From: Liopterus haemorrhoidalis
Lineage: Eukaryota > Arthropoda > Insecta > Coleoptera > Dytiscidae
NCBI GenBank assembly: GCA_963971575.1
Contig: OZ020611.1
Coordinates: 183,038,535-183,102,534 of the forward strand
DNA: 64,000 nucleotides
Direction: 5' to 3'
The translations under genes were made by a program, and so were the position numbers. Below the pieces are notes generated by a model that was given only the letters and a program-made list of their open reading frames with translations, did no database searches and was not told the origin of the DNA. Shown here piece by piece: positions 47,854 through 57,794 of the stretch; position 1 is the stretch's first letter, and every line of letters begins with the position of its first letter.

Positions 47854-47892
47854 CATTTATAAACTTATAACTAAAGTATGCCCTTTTTACTT

Positions 47893-48257
47893 TTATATTG
47901 CACTCTCTTTTTCTCTTCTTTTCTTTAGCACCCTTTTCATCCATGTTAACCCGGCTCCCGACTCGTCCAGTAGTTCTTGAATCTTCCTTGGCTCTCTTCC
48001 TATTTCTTTACAATTTTGTAGGTGTTCTATCGTTTCTACCGCTTCGCCGCACGTTCTACATAATCTCTCGTTTTCTTCTTTCCAATATTTACTTGCCTCT
48101 GTCTCATTTCCACACCTAAACCTTGCAATGGTTTTCTGTGATTTGTTGCTGTTTTGCAGATATTGTGGCAGCCATTGTGTTTGTATTCTCCCATATTCTT
48201 TAAAATAACTAGACTTGCTAATTTTGTTCTGTTGGTTCTGCAGTTGTACCTCTATTT
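47893..48257 (-). pseudogene. LINE ORF2 C-terminus with CCHC finger, clean frame
   Basis: About 120 codons without interruption, stop at 47,893-47,895. Reads KTIARFRCGNETEASKYWKE, then the finger LCRTCGEAVETIEHLQNC, GREPRKIQELLDESGAG and LTWMKRVLKKRREKESAI. The IARFRxGNExxxxxYW block plus CxxC..EH..C is the end of a common insect non-LTR ORF2. The lack of stops suggests a young or recently captured fragment. It lies wholly inside the hAT element at 47,167-48,804 and is followed (lower coordinates) by an A-rich stretch and an AT microsatellite (47,818-47,852), plausibly its retroposition tail. Confidence 0.82.
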
Positions 48258-48259
48258 AA

Positions 48260-48690
48260 AAGAAAAAAACTATTATTTTTTTGAAATTTATTGTGTGGTA
48301 TCAAAAGGAAGCTATTAAGATGTAGATTAAGGAAGGAAAAGTTGTTTTTTTAAATTTGTTACATTAAACACGATTTTGGTCAAAAATCTGAAAAAATTAT
48401 AAGTAATGTACATTGATCTGAGCCGGAAATGTACGAGAGAAATTCATTATTTTTTTAATTAATGTCTAAATTATGGCTTATTATTTAAATGTAGTCTAAC
48501 AAAATTAAATGGACACTCGTAGTACTCAAATAAAGAATACAAATGTACAAAAAATGTTTATCAAAAAATTATTTTTAGACATCCAGCATTCTGTTGGCTT
48601 CTTACACTTATTAAATACCTACAAAACCCCAAAATGTGTGAAAATTCACACTTCAGATCAATTGTGCTATACTTACTTTTCATTTTTATA
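48260..48690 (-). repeat. Family B, copy 5, inverted, inside a hAT
   Basis: The complement of family B's first third: GAAGTGTGAATTTTCACACA, GTGTAAGAAGCCAACAGAAT and ATGCTGGATGTC, then TTTGAGTACTACGAG, parallel to 17,190-17,350. The part near 48,380-48,440 matches the ATGTACATTGATCTGAGCC block. It lies inside the hAT element. Confidence 0.72.
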
Positions 48691-48814
48691 GGTATATATT
48701 AACGGGTAGGGGGCAATTAACCGGTAATTAACGGGTAGTGGGTAATATCCGGGTAATTTTTGCGGATACCCGGTTCCATAAATTTCTAGTTTTCGTCATT
48801 CCTAGTGTCTAGCA

Positions 48815-49430
48815 AGTCGCCTGTCAAGTGCAGTTTGGCGGTACGCTGTACCAAAAAAATGCAAGTACGGCAGGAGTTTTTTTTTGCCGAAATAGCCCCT
48901 TGGAATATTTTTTTTTAGATATCATAGTACCTATGTACGAATCCTGGTTTTGCTCTGTAATCATATCAAATTACATGAACATGTGCCGAACCACTTTTGC
49001 GTGTAACAAACAGACTGACAAAATATTATTTTTTTGCGAATATCGTCTTAAAATCATGTTTTTGAGAAAAAATGTCTAGAGAATACCATAAGGGGGCGCA
49101 GTTAGTACGGTCTTCCTCAGCTACCAAAATTGTTTGGCACGGCCCTGGGACAAAACTCAATTACAGTAAGGCGGATAATATCTTCTTGAGTAATTTTCTC
49201 TGCTTTGTACTGGAGTCATGCTTGCTTTACACGAATCCATATTCTACTATAGTAATCAGTGATAATAAAGTGATATCAGAAATGTAGCCATCCGATTAAC
49301 ACATTTCCTTACCTAAACGGGCACTGTACAGTCGGTTCGAATGCGAAGCAATCAACGATCATTATAATTTTACTACAACATTCATTTCTACAAAACGCAT
49401 TTTTAATTTCCATTTCTATTTTTCCTTATC
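48815..49430. other. Unassigned stretch
   Basis: Short overlapping frames (48,828-49,079; 49,072-49,287) without known motifs. No repeat recognised. Confidence 0.35.
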
Positions 49431-49439
49431 TAAAACTTT

Positions 49440-50480
49440 ACGAAATTGGAAGTGTAGAAAGTGTGCGGCCTGCTTACTCTCAGCAAAAGTTTTATGTAGC
49501 CCTTATAAATTTTGAGATTATTACCACTGCAATAGATCCTGATATTGGTACCAAAAATCCACTGGGTCGCTGATATTTCTATACAATATGTACTTCCAAG
49601 AAATTAGCACTTTTTCCAAATATAGCTTAAACAACTTTAGAGCTAGGTTGTATTATTGACGAAGGCCTTTAGTTACTGGGAACTGTTTAGATATTCGTTT
49701 TCCAAATTTTATAGAGCTCGTGCTCAGTTAAACATATAATAGCAATTACAACGGTAATATGAGATATGCTTCCCTTGCATGTGTGCGGCAAACGTGAGTC
49801 ATCCGCTCCATACTGATCAGGCCTGCAGCCGCGGCGGCCGCAGATCTCCACAAGCCACTCGCTTTTTGTTTCAATGTAACTCCGTGCAAAGAAATCATAA
49901 TCTCTTATATGCTATAAATATGTTACTTCTTTTGATGTCGTTAAAATATTCTAGACAAGCTTGACTGTCATTTAACATGTTAAAATTCAGTACTTCTTGG
50001 TGGCAACTGTTCTGCCAGTGTCAAAAAAAAATAATTTATGTCGTATATTCCGAGCCGGTAGGTTTAACTGCGCTGCTGATTGATTAATAGGAATATAATT
50101 GTACGTGGAGTGGAGCAGATATGGTGGTGTGCGGCCAGAGGTGAAGAACTATTAATCATCACGGGCTGGAGCTAGCTGACGTCCAGCGCATGGATGCATC
50201 ATTTATTTATCTGAGGTTAAGTTCCGAACGACACGAGCCACACCAACCGGACTGGAGCGGCTCTTCTCAATATGTCATCACAGTAATGAACATGTGCCTA
50301 CTTTCAACACTCGGCTGCACTCTCCATGATCAATGATTGCCACATTACACGGCATCTCCGCGTCACTTCACCTCCTCATTTCTATATCCTTCTCTGTACT
50401 TCATCCTACACCCCACTCTTTTCTCCGTATCACTTTGCATATTTATTTACACAATCTTACAACTATTGTAAGACAATTAT
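49440..50480. other. Non-repetitive, balanced-composition region
   Basis: Distinct from its surroundings: CAGCCGCGGCGGCCGC (with a NotI-type site at about 49,832), GGTGGTGTGCGGCCAGAGG and ACGTCCAGCGCATGGATGC at about 50,110-50,200, CACTCGGCTGCACTCTCC at 50,312. No transposon motif and no credible frame. A candidate conserved non-coding or regulatory region, by inference only. Confidence 0.35.
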
Positions 50481-50589
50481 TACAACGTTATTTTTGTCGC
50501 AGTTCTTAGATTTAAAGCTACCGCGATTTCTATTTAAGCGATAACAAGTACATTACTCACATATTTATTTTCAATATTTTTTTTTATTT

Positions 50590-50721
50590 TTTAATTTATT
50601 GTTTATTTAGGGGTGCTTCAGCTGCTAGGGCTATTAGCACCCACAAATCTTATATATTACAATGTGTGTACATATATATATCTGCATTTATATACTATAC
50701 ATTTATATTCAAAGTGTAACA
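50590..50721 (-). mobile_element. LINE 3' UTR and terminus
   Basis: Read on the minus strand after the ORF2 stop: GTGGGTGCTAATAGCCCTAG then CAGCTGAAGCACCCCTAAAT followed by AAACAATAAA-type A/T-rich tail (about 50,575-50,610). The GTGCTAATAGCCC..GCACCCCTAAA end with a TAA-like tail fits I-type LINEs. Confidence 0.65.
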
Positions 50722-51903
50722 TTATATTTTATTATATAGATCTATGCTTTTAAGATATGAGATGACATTATTTATCGAGTCTGAGTTGTTGCCTAAAATG
50801 TCTTTTATTGAGTGGTCTGTAATTTTGTTGTCTCTTCGTTGTGTGGTGTATTTTGGGCATTCTACTAGGATGTGTCTGGCTGTAAGTGTCGTGTCACATG
50901 TGTCGCATTTTGTTGGTTCGCAATGTTCGAATAGATGTTTGTGGGTGAGTAAGGTGTGTCCAATCCTAAGTCTCGTAATTACTACTTCTTCTTTTCTATT
51001 GTTTCTTCCGGGCCATGGGGTAGTGTCGGTTTTTATTTGCCGGAGGTGGTTTCTAACTTCATCTATTTCCGACCATTGACTATTCCAACTATTTCTTATA
51101 TGTTTCTTTATGCTGGTTTTAAAGTCTCTAGTTGGAATAGGCATATCTATCTGTTCCGTGGACTTGGTGGCTTCTTTGGCTGCAGTATCAGCTTTTTCAT
51201 TGCCTGTTATGCCGACGTGGGATGGTACCCATACTATAGAGATGAATTTACTATCAGCTATGCAGTTATTTATTTTTTGTAGAATTTCTTCTATCATTGG
51301 GCTTGTCGAATACATTTTCTGTAAGTTTTGTATAACACTTAACGAATCGGTGTGGACTATAAAGTTTCTCTTTGTATTATTACTGTAAATGTACTCGACA
51401 GCCTTCAGAAGCGCAAATTCTTCAGCCGTGTAAGTAGATACAACATCTGGCAGGTGGAATTTTTGTACTTCTTCTTCAATAACTAGTCCTGCTCCTACTT
51501 TGCCGTCAATTTTTGAGCCATCGGTGTATATCTTGACATGATCCATTTCGCTGAAATCTTCCTTTATTTGTTGATAAACAGCTTTATATACGGTTGGGGA
51601 TGTGGAGCTTTTTGGATATTCTGTTAGGGTTAGGATAAGTTTTGCTTGTTTTCTAAGCCAAGGAGGAGTATTACGAGGGGATATTTTTTGTATCGTGGGA
51701 ATTTTTAGGTTTATATTTGTTAAAATGTTGTGAATTTTCAGATGGAGTTCATTGGAGGTTTTAACTGTATAATTGTTTTGGAATATATGTTTGAATGTGG
51801 GGTGAGAGGGGTTAGTTACTATGGTATTGATGTAAGATAGAATTAGTATTTTCAATATTAAAAATCTATACAAATAAAATTGAAGACTATTTCCCGTATT
51901 CAT
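50722..51903 (-). CDS. LINE ORF2 C-terminal part: RNase H and zinc finger, intact frame
   Basis: A 393-codon uninterrupted frame. Residues 1-110 are the post-RT linker (PPWLRKQAKLILTLTEYP). Residues about 120-250 are RNase H: KIYTDGSKIDGKVGAGLVIE (first Asp), YTAEEFALLKAVEYI (Glu), FIVHTDSLSVIQNL (second Asp) and WVPSHVGITGNEKADTAAKE (final His/Asp), so all four catalytic positions are present. Residues about 300-360 are TRLRIGHTLLTHKHLFEHC with the finger CDTCDTTLTARHILVEC. RNase H next to this tail points to an I-clade-like LINE. A TGA sits in frame just upstream of the first Met, so the copy is truncated 5'. The clean frame implies a recent insertion. No host function is implied. Confidence 0.92.
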   Translation of the reverse strand: MNTGNSLQFYLYRFLILKILILSYINTIVTNPSHPTFKHIFQNNYTVKTSNELHLKIHNILTNINLKIPTIQKISPRNTPPWLRKQAKLILTLTEYPKSSTSPTVYKAVYQQIKEDFSEMDHVKIYTDGSKIDGKVGAGLVIEEEVQKFHLPDVVSTYTAEEFALLKAVEYIYSNNTKRNFIVHTDSLSVIQNLQKMYSTSPMIEEILQKINNCIADSKFISIVWVPSHVGITGNEKADTAAKEATKSTEQIDMPIPTRDFKTSIKKHIRNSWNSQWSEIDEVRNHLRQIKTDTTPWPGRNNRKEEVVITRLRIGHTLLTHKHLFEHCEPTKCDTCDTTLTARHILVECPKYTTQRRDNKITDHSIKDILGNNSDSINNVISYLKSIDLYNKI

Positions 51904-51909
51904 AAATGT

Positions 51910-52470
51910 TCATTACTGTATTCGTTCAATATCAGTTTCTGTAGAATTTTTTTATAAATAATTTTGATTTAATTTAACAAAACTTTATACAGTAATAAAT
52001 GTATAAGAATGCAAGCATTAATTTGTCTTTTTTAATTTTAATTTTATTTAGATTATTTTTGTTCTCAAATGTCGTTTCTATTTGTTTTGTTCTTTTATCG
52101 AAATATGTTTCGTAGATTATTTTTAGCTTTTCCATAGATTTTTCTATTATTTTGTATAATAGTATATTCTGTATAAAATTAACAAATAATTATTTTAACA
52201 AACATTTTATTTATATTAACAAATAATTTATATTACATAACAAATTAATCAATTAATTAAACTATATTTTTTTATTTATTATTTGTTTAATTTTAATTTA
52301 ATTTGCCGCACATCGGCCACTATTTTAGGTTAGGAAGTTATGTTGCATTTATTTAATGTAAACGTTGCATATATCTTAATGTAACCCTACAAAAACAAAA
52401 GACAACAAGTATGGAATAGTTATTCCACAACAAGTGATGGAATGAAATACACGCAAAATGCATAAGAAGA
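51910..52470. other. Unassigned AT-rich stretch
   Basis: AACAAATAATTTATATTA-type simple AT-rich repeats at about 52,180-52,250. Nothing else recognised. Confidence 0.45.
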
Positions 52471-52476
52471 TAAGTG

Positions 52477-53591
52477 CTTTAGAATAGAGATGGGTCGTTC
52501 ATGAACGAACCGGCTCACTGAGCCGGCTCAGTACACTGACCGAAGTGACACGGTTCACCAAATTGAAATGAGCCGGCTCACGGCTCACTGTATAGTTTCA
52601 AGTTTCAAGGATACGATTGGTCGGGCGATTGTGAACAGTGACCGGAGTGATCCGGATTTGGATCGATGTCATGTTGAACTTCGCGAGAACTTGGCTTGTA
52701 ATGTATTATCATAAAGTGTATTTTGTCATCAATTTGTAGGGCACTTTATTTGAAACTAATAGGGTTAGTCTGTATTTTCTTACAACCATACTATATAAAA
52801 ATATTAAAAATATTGCCCAAATCCCAGATGTCCGATTTATAAGGGCAATAAACATCGCCATAAACTTAACACATCTGGTTTAAAATACAGTAGCTACATA
52901 AAGTGAATTGCTTGTTTCAAAAATGTTAGATAAGAGTCGGGGCTAGCGACGTTCTACCTACGACCGGACGACCGGCAACTGACTGACTTGTGTCTCGGGA
53001 TCATGTTTAAAAGAACCGGCGCTAAGCAAGAGTCGGCTCTAAGCGACGTTCTACCTCTAAGCTCTAAGCGACGTTCTACCGAACGACCGACCGACCTGTG
53101 TCTCGGGATCATGTTTACAAGAACCGGCTCTGAGCAAGAGTCGGTTCTAAGCGACATTCTACCTACGACCGAATGACCGACCGACCTGCGTCTCGGGATC
53201 ATGTTTACAAGAACCGGCTCTGAGCAAGAGTCGGTTCTAAGCGACATTCTACCTACGACCGAATGACCGACCGACCTGCGTCTCGGGATCATGTTTACAG
53301 TTCATATATTGCAAGAATCGGCTCTAAGCAAGAGCCGGGTGTAAACGACGTTCTACCTACGACCGAACAACCGACCGACCTGTGTCTCGGGATCATATTT
53401 ACAGTTTATATATTGCAAGAACCGGCTCTAAGCGACTTTCTACCTACGAACTAACGACCGTCCTGTGTTTCGGAGACATGTTTACTTAACCGGATCACTG
53501 AGCCGGATCAATGAACCGGCTCAACAAACTGAACGACCTCCACTGATCCGGTTCCGCAAACTGAGCCGAAATTCCCATCTCTACTTTAGAA
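52477..53591. mobile_element. hAT element carrying an internal satellite, perfect TSD
   Basis: A 1,099-bp element at 52,485-53,583 with 10-bp TIRs TAGAGATGGG / CCCATCTCTA and exact 8-bp duplication CTTTAGAA (52,477-52,484; 53,584-53,591). The left sub-terminal region is TCGTTCATGAACGAACCGGC and repeated GAGCCGGCTCA palindromes, mirrored at the right by CTGAGCCGGATCA and GAACCGGCTC. The middle right half is a tandem array (separate entry). No transposase. Confidence 0.93.
52930..53470. repeat. About 90-bp satellite inside the hAT element
   Basis: Five to six copies of a unit containing AGAGTCGGCTCTAAGCGACG, TTCTACCTACGACCGAACGA, CCGACCGACCTGTGTCTCGG and GATCATGTTTACAAGAACCG. Two adjacent units (about 53,105-53,285) are almost identical at 90 bp. 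Others vary in length by insertions (for example TTCATATATTGCAAGAA). On the minus strand the array stays open, giving MIPRRRSVGHSVVGRMSLRT repeats, a coding artefact. Confidence 0.88.
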
Positions 53592-53689
53592 TAACATTCC
53601 AACTCTTGTGTTAGAATATTAACTTTCTGTAGTCAAAATTGGTTTTAGAAATGGTAAATTCTATAGTGGTCGTGGAGAAACGTATATCT

Positions 53690-54366
53690 ACACGATTTAA
53701 GTAATTATAAGACAATACCCACAAAAATCAACTTCTCTGTCTATCTGTCTCTGAATCTGTTTGTGCAAGATTCATGCTAAAACGGATAAATATATTTTCA
53801 CGCAATTTGATGTGGTAACGAAAGGAGACCTGGATTCGAACTTGGCTACATGACATCTCAAATTTTTTATTTTAATGGTGGGTTTCGAGAAGTACTAAAA
53901 AAGATCTTATTATGAATTCCCACAAAAAACAACATTTCTGACTGTCTGTTTTCCGAAATTCACGCAAAATCGGGTGAATAAATTTTCACGTAATTTGATA
54001 TGATGACAGCAGAACTAAAATTCGAACATCGGCTATATAGCATCTCAAAAATTTGCATTCAAAGGATAATAATTAAAAAATTTAAAATTTGTCACTTATT
54101 ACTGATTTGAAAACATAAACATATATGACAAAAATTATTAAAAATAATAAAACCAATATTTTTTATTCTGATGCATATATTATAAGGGTGGATTTCAGGG
54201 GGATGCCAATTAAAAACTTTAAATATCTCACTTATTAATGACTTGAAAATATAAATCTATATGACAAAAATTATTCAAAATATTTTTTACTCCATGCATT
54301 TTCTTAATTGGATGAATATATCGGGCGTTATGGGAGAAAACCTTAAAACTAAAATCTTTTCTCTTT
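53690..54366 (+). repeat. Family A, copy 3, interrupted by a LINE
   Basis: Two successive units, each with a CTGTCTGT-like stretch and GATTCATGC / AATTCACGC..AAAACGG, followed by ATTTTCACG.AATTTGAT and GGCTATATAGCATCTCAAAA, then the TATGACAAAAATTATT and GGATGAATATAT blocks. Similarity resumes at 55,400, after the LINE. Confidence 0.7.
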
Positions 54367-54367
54367 A

Positions 54368-55399
54368 GTGCGGTTTTTAAATAGATGTATATTACTATAT
54401 TTTACTATTTATGAATCTCACTTTAATTATATTTGTGGTAAAGCTTGGAGAATGCTAGGCTTCATTATAAGGGCAACAAAAAAATGTCATTCCTCATTAT
54501 CAGTGAAATCTTTATGTCAGGCTTACGTCTTTAGTTTATTAAATTTTGGGTCAATTATATGGAATCTTTCTTACAATAAATATGTTTTATGTCTTGAAAA
54601 AATCCAGAAAAAGGCAGTACGTTACATTGTCTCAAAATCGGATACAATCAGACCAATTCTGTAACTCTGTTACTATGATAATAGTTACTAAATTCGTCAC
54701 TATGAGCAACGTGTTGTCACTGTGTAGTAACGTCACTACGAGATAAAATATTATAAAAAGTACAATGACTTTCATTCATGATAGTAACCGACCTTGCTCA
54801 TAGTGACGATTTTAGTAACTATGCTCATAGTAACTGAGTTACAGAATTGGTCTGTATGTTGTAGTAACGTTATTACACAGTAACTTTTTACAGAATTGAT
54901 CTGACTGTCTAATAATGAGAGTTACCAGCATCTTTGTCTAGAATTAAATACTTTACCGTTGCAGGAACGAAGAGCTCTTTCTGACATGATATTTCTTTAT
55001 AAAATTGTAAACAATATTATTGACTGCAACGAACTTGTATTACTAATTAATTATCATGTGCAGAACTACAACACACGCCGTAACGAGTTGTTGCACCAGA
55101 ATTACGCTAGCACTAATTCTTTTATCAATTCTCCCATTGTCAGACTTTCTTCGACATATAATAATATTTTTGGACACATTGATTTATTTAATAATTCTCT
55201 TCATAAATTTAGAGTAATGTGTAAACTTTTGTTAAATAATCAGTTAGCATAAATTACAAATCATTATAAAATAATTGTTAAATTTATTACATTTTGAACT
55301 GTACTGATTTTGTTGTAAATATTTTTGTAAAAATTTAATGGACAATTCGCTGGTTTCGTCCCGTTTGTGTTCCCAGGGTAAATAAATAAATAAATAAAT
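54368..55399 (+). pseudogene. LINE ORF2 C-terminal region and 3' end, split by a MITE
   Basis: First part: YESHFNYICGKAWRMLGFII, SVKSLCQAYVFSLLNFGSII and LEKIQKKAVRYIVSKSD, the thumb/linker of CR1/Jockey-type ORF2. After the MITE (54,649-54,903) the same protein resumes with SNNESYQHLCLELNTLPLQE, RRALSDMIFLYKIVNNIIDC and ends LHKFRVMCKLLLNNQLA at TAA 55,250. The 3' UTR ends GTCCCGTTTGTGTTCCCAGG then (TAAA)n at 55,379-55,397. The coding parts are nearly clean. The MITE and one frame change are the main damage. It is inserted in family A and lacks the reverse transcriptase (5'-truncated). Confidence 0.85.
54649..54903. mobile_element. Fold-back MITE inside the LINE
   Basis: CAGACCAATTCTGTAACTC (54,649) is inverted at 54,825-54,854 (…GAGTTACAGAATTGGTCTG). 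The arms continue inward with TAGTTACTAAA..TCGTCACTATGAGCAA versus its complement, giving a stem of about 60 bp. A second, more diverged right end (TTACAGAATTGATCTG) lies at 54,888-54,903, so the element may be 255 bp with an internal duplicated end, or two nested pieces. It interrupts the ORF2 relic exactly between KSD and SNN-type residues. Confidence 0.75.
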
Positions 55400-55665
55400 T
55401 ACAGGAGCTTTTGGGAGCACTACTTATAAACTTGAAATATCTCACTTATTATTTACTTAACAGTAAAAATGTATGTAAAAATATTTATTTAGAATCAAGA
55501 AACGATTATTTTCTATTTAATACTGTTTTTAATGAGATAATAATAAGAATATTTTGGTGGGGGATATGGGGCACACCACCTATAAACTTTAACATCTCAC
55601 TTATTGTTTACTTAACAGCAAAACTGTATATAACAAAAAACGTACAGCTAGTGTGAAATTAGGGG
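55400..55665 (+). repeat. Family A, continuation after the LINE
   Basis: GAAATATCTCACTTATTATT, TACTTAACAGTAAAAATGTA, and a second ATCTCACTTATTGTTTACTT unit ending GTATATAACAAAAAACGTAC. Same blocks as 38,080-38,580. Confidence 0.65.
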
Positions 55666-55720
55666 TAAAATGAATTTATGAAGGGTATTTGATAACTAAG
55701 TAACAATAAAAGATTATTTT

Positions 55721-56270
55721 TTAGCAAAATACGCCTTGTTTTTCGAGGCGAAACGATATTCCAACTTCTTTAGATCTCAGACTTATTAAGTACAATTTCT
55801 CGAACTCTGCTAAACAGATGTGTGTTTCAGTGATGATCTCCTCGCTCGATGTGAATCTTTTACCAGCAAGCCATTCCATTATGTGTGGAAAGAGGCAGAG
55901 GGGCAAATCTGGAGAATAGAGTGGATGAGGGAGCAGCTCGGCCGTTGCAATGTAATAACCTATCCTGTCGAGGGTCCCTTTTTGCCTTCATCGGGACACG
56001 TTCATCAGGAGAAATCCACTGTTTTGTGTGTTGTTTCTCATTTGATGTGTTGTGATGAATCCATGTCTCATCAAAGGTTATGAAACGCCGCAAAAACTCA
56101 CTTGGATTGCACTTGCATATGTCCAAACATTGCTTCAAAATGGTCATGTGATTCAGTTTTTAATCCACTGTGAAAGACGCGACTCCCATCTTGCCGATAG
56201 CTTTTTTATTTCCAAATGTTCGTGCAGGATATGATCACACGTTCGTCTGAGATGTTTACCATGTTGGCTT
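55721..56270 (-). pseudogene. mariner transposase (irritans-like), deleted
   Basis: Minus strand from the right: HILHEHLEIKKLSARWESRL (second HTH end), LDICKCNPSEFLRRFITFDE and DETWIHHNTSNEKQHTKQW (first catalytic Asp), SPDERVPMKAKRD. Then comes an internal deletion that removes the second Asp (HHDN block), then ELLPHPLYSPDLPL with the third Asp lost (LCLFP), MEWLAGKRFTSSEEIITETH and CLAEFEKLYL. Same subfamily as 43,440-44,225. Non-functional. A hAT MITE sits just beyond its 5' end at 56,311. Confidence 0.9.
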
Positions 56271-56302
56271 GTAAATGTCAGAAATAATATTAAATCAGAG
56301 CG

Positions 56303-56618
56303 CCACCTCTCAGGGGCGTACACAGGGTGGTGGTCCAGTGGGTCCGGGCCGCCCCTAAGATTCAAGGCGAATGTTTGTTATTATACCATAATAAGTAAAA
56401 AAGCTCAAAATATAGTGTATATACATACGAAACAAAAACATACGAAATTTATTTTTATGAAACGTCAACATCAGTATCTTTTATTTAAGGAATTTCTACT
56501 GCATTTATCGTGATGATACCCTTTTACAGTTTTTGCTTTTCCCAAACAAATAGGTTATTTACCAGCAAATTTATGCGGAGTGCCCCTAAAAAAATCTGTG
56601 TGCACCCCTGTTTCCTCT
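56303..56618. mobile_element. hAT-type MITE (CAGGGGCGTACACAG)
   Basis: A 300-bp element at 56,311-56,610 starting CAGGGGCGTACACAG and ending CTGTGTGCACCCCTG (13 of 15). The ends also share GGGTGG / GTGCCCC blocks. Flanks CCACCTCT and TTTCCTCT match at 5 of 8. Non-coding. Confidence 0.65.
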
Positions 56619-56731
56619 CATACATAACCTAGAAACGTAAAAATATCATACGTTTCTATATGATATTTTCACGTTTGTACGGTTTCACGTGCCTGACGTA
56701 ACATGTTACGAGATTTGTCGCAAATTGTCAA

Positions 56732-57101
56732 CATTCAGACAGTGGCGTAGCGATGGGGACAAGGGGGGGGGTACAAACGACCTGGTCGCCGAAATTAAGA
56801 ACGATTGATGCCAGGGGAGCGCCACGGTTAATGTAAGGACTTTTTTATTTTAGGTCTTCTCTTGAAATTTAGAAGTGAGGACTTTTTTTTTGTTAGTTCT
56901 TCACTTGAAATTTAGTAATTTTTTTTTTTTTAGTTCTTTGAAATTTATAAGTGAGGACCTTTTTTTTAGGTCTTCTCTTGAAATTTTGCCCTGTCTGTGT
57001 AAGGGCGCCTCGTCCCAGTCCTGGTGGTTTTCAATTATGGGCGTTGATTTACTTGGTTGTCCCCGGGCGCAGGAATACCACGCTACGCCACTGCATTCAG
57101 G
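56732..57101. mobile_element. hAT-type MITE (CAGTGGCGTAGCG) with TSD
   Basis: A 354-bp element at 56,740-57,093 with 13-bp perfect TIRs CAGTGGCGTAGCG / CGCTACGCCACTG. Flanks CATTCAGA and CATTCAGG match at 7 of 8. Near the left end is a run of G (56,764-56,770). The interior has four copies of an AGGAC(T)n..TTCTCTTGAAATTT unit of 35-50 bp (56,835-56,990). Confidence 0.88.
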
Positions 57102-57179
57102 TCATTTGCATACCCTAAAATCTTGTGGTACTCATTGCAACTTTAGGTCACAGAAGTTCTAACTAAGATTTTTTTTTAG

Positions 57180-57790
57180 AACTATCTTCAGCACGAGGTT
57201 AAGCAGCAAAGGTGTCAGCCGCGATATGGATTTCAAAATCGAACCATTTCGTTTTTTGAAATGATACATTACAAGTTCTTCACCTAGAATGTTACTTTCT
57301 ATCCATAACAGATTAGGGATATCTAAAATGAAAAATGTCGGGATGAAATGAAGCCATAAACGTTATTCGTCTACTGTGAGCTGATCTATATTTTAAAGAA
57401 TAACTTTAATCATCTATAAAGGTAAGTCATGTCGGCTGGTAAATTTATTATTTGTCGGTCAGCTACTGCTCCCTTAAATGCTGATTCAAATGGCCACATA
57501 TAGGTGGGGCGTGGGGTCGAAGGTCATTCCGTGTACAACATGGGCCATTTGTCAGAGCGAGCAGAAGCTATATGGCTCCAAGATATAAAGCATCATAAAG
57601 TTATTACTACCGTGAGAGGGTGATCTTTGTCGGTAGTGATTTGTGACCTCCGCAACAGAGCAGCGCACAATCGATGTCGGTCACTGTTCAACAGAACACC
57701 CAACTCCACATCTTACGAGACACGTACTATATGCTTTTGACACGTCCCGCGCGTAAATTATAAGAATGATGATGATATATGTGATATTAT
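57180..57790. other. Non-repetitive region, candidate regulatory DNA
   Basis: Balanced, information-rich sequence without transposon hallmarks. It includes AAATTTATTATTTGTCGGTC, AGCTACTGCTCCCTTAAATG, GGTCATTCCGTGTACAACAT and CATAAAGTTATTACTACCGT (AT-rich homeodomain-type cores spaced among GC blocks), and a GGTAAGTCATG donor-like string at 57,421. No open frame. Possibly an enhancer or intronic conserved element (inference). Confidence 0.35.
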
Positions 57791-57794
57791 ATGG

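Larger units (their letters stand above)
47159..48812. mobile_element. hAT element with perfect TSD GTGTCTAG
   Basis: A 1,638-bp element at 47,167-48,804 with 12-bp TIRs TAGGAATGACGA / TCGTCATTCCTA and an exact 8-bp duplication GTGTCTAG (47,159-47,166; 48,805-48,812). Both sub-terminal regions (47,180-47,390 and 48,690-48,775) are arrays of TACCCG / CGGGTA motifs, many as AATTAACGGGTA. The interior holds foreign DNA: a LINE tail (minus) and an inverted piece of family B. No transposase of its own. Confidence 0.93.

Noticed and set aside
52954..53292. Repetitive protein gene (MIPRRRSVGHSVV repeats)
   Set aside because: Produced by the 90-bp satellite inside a hAT element.
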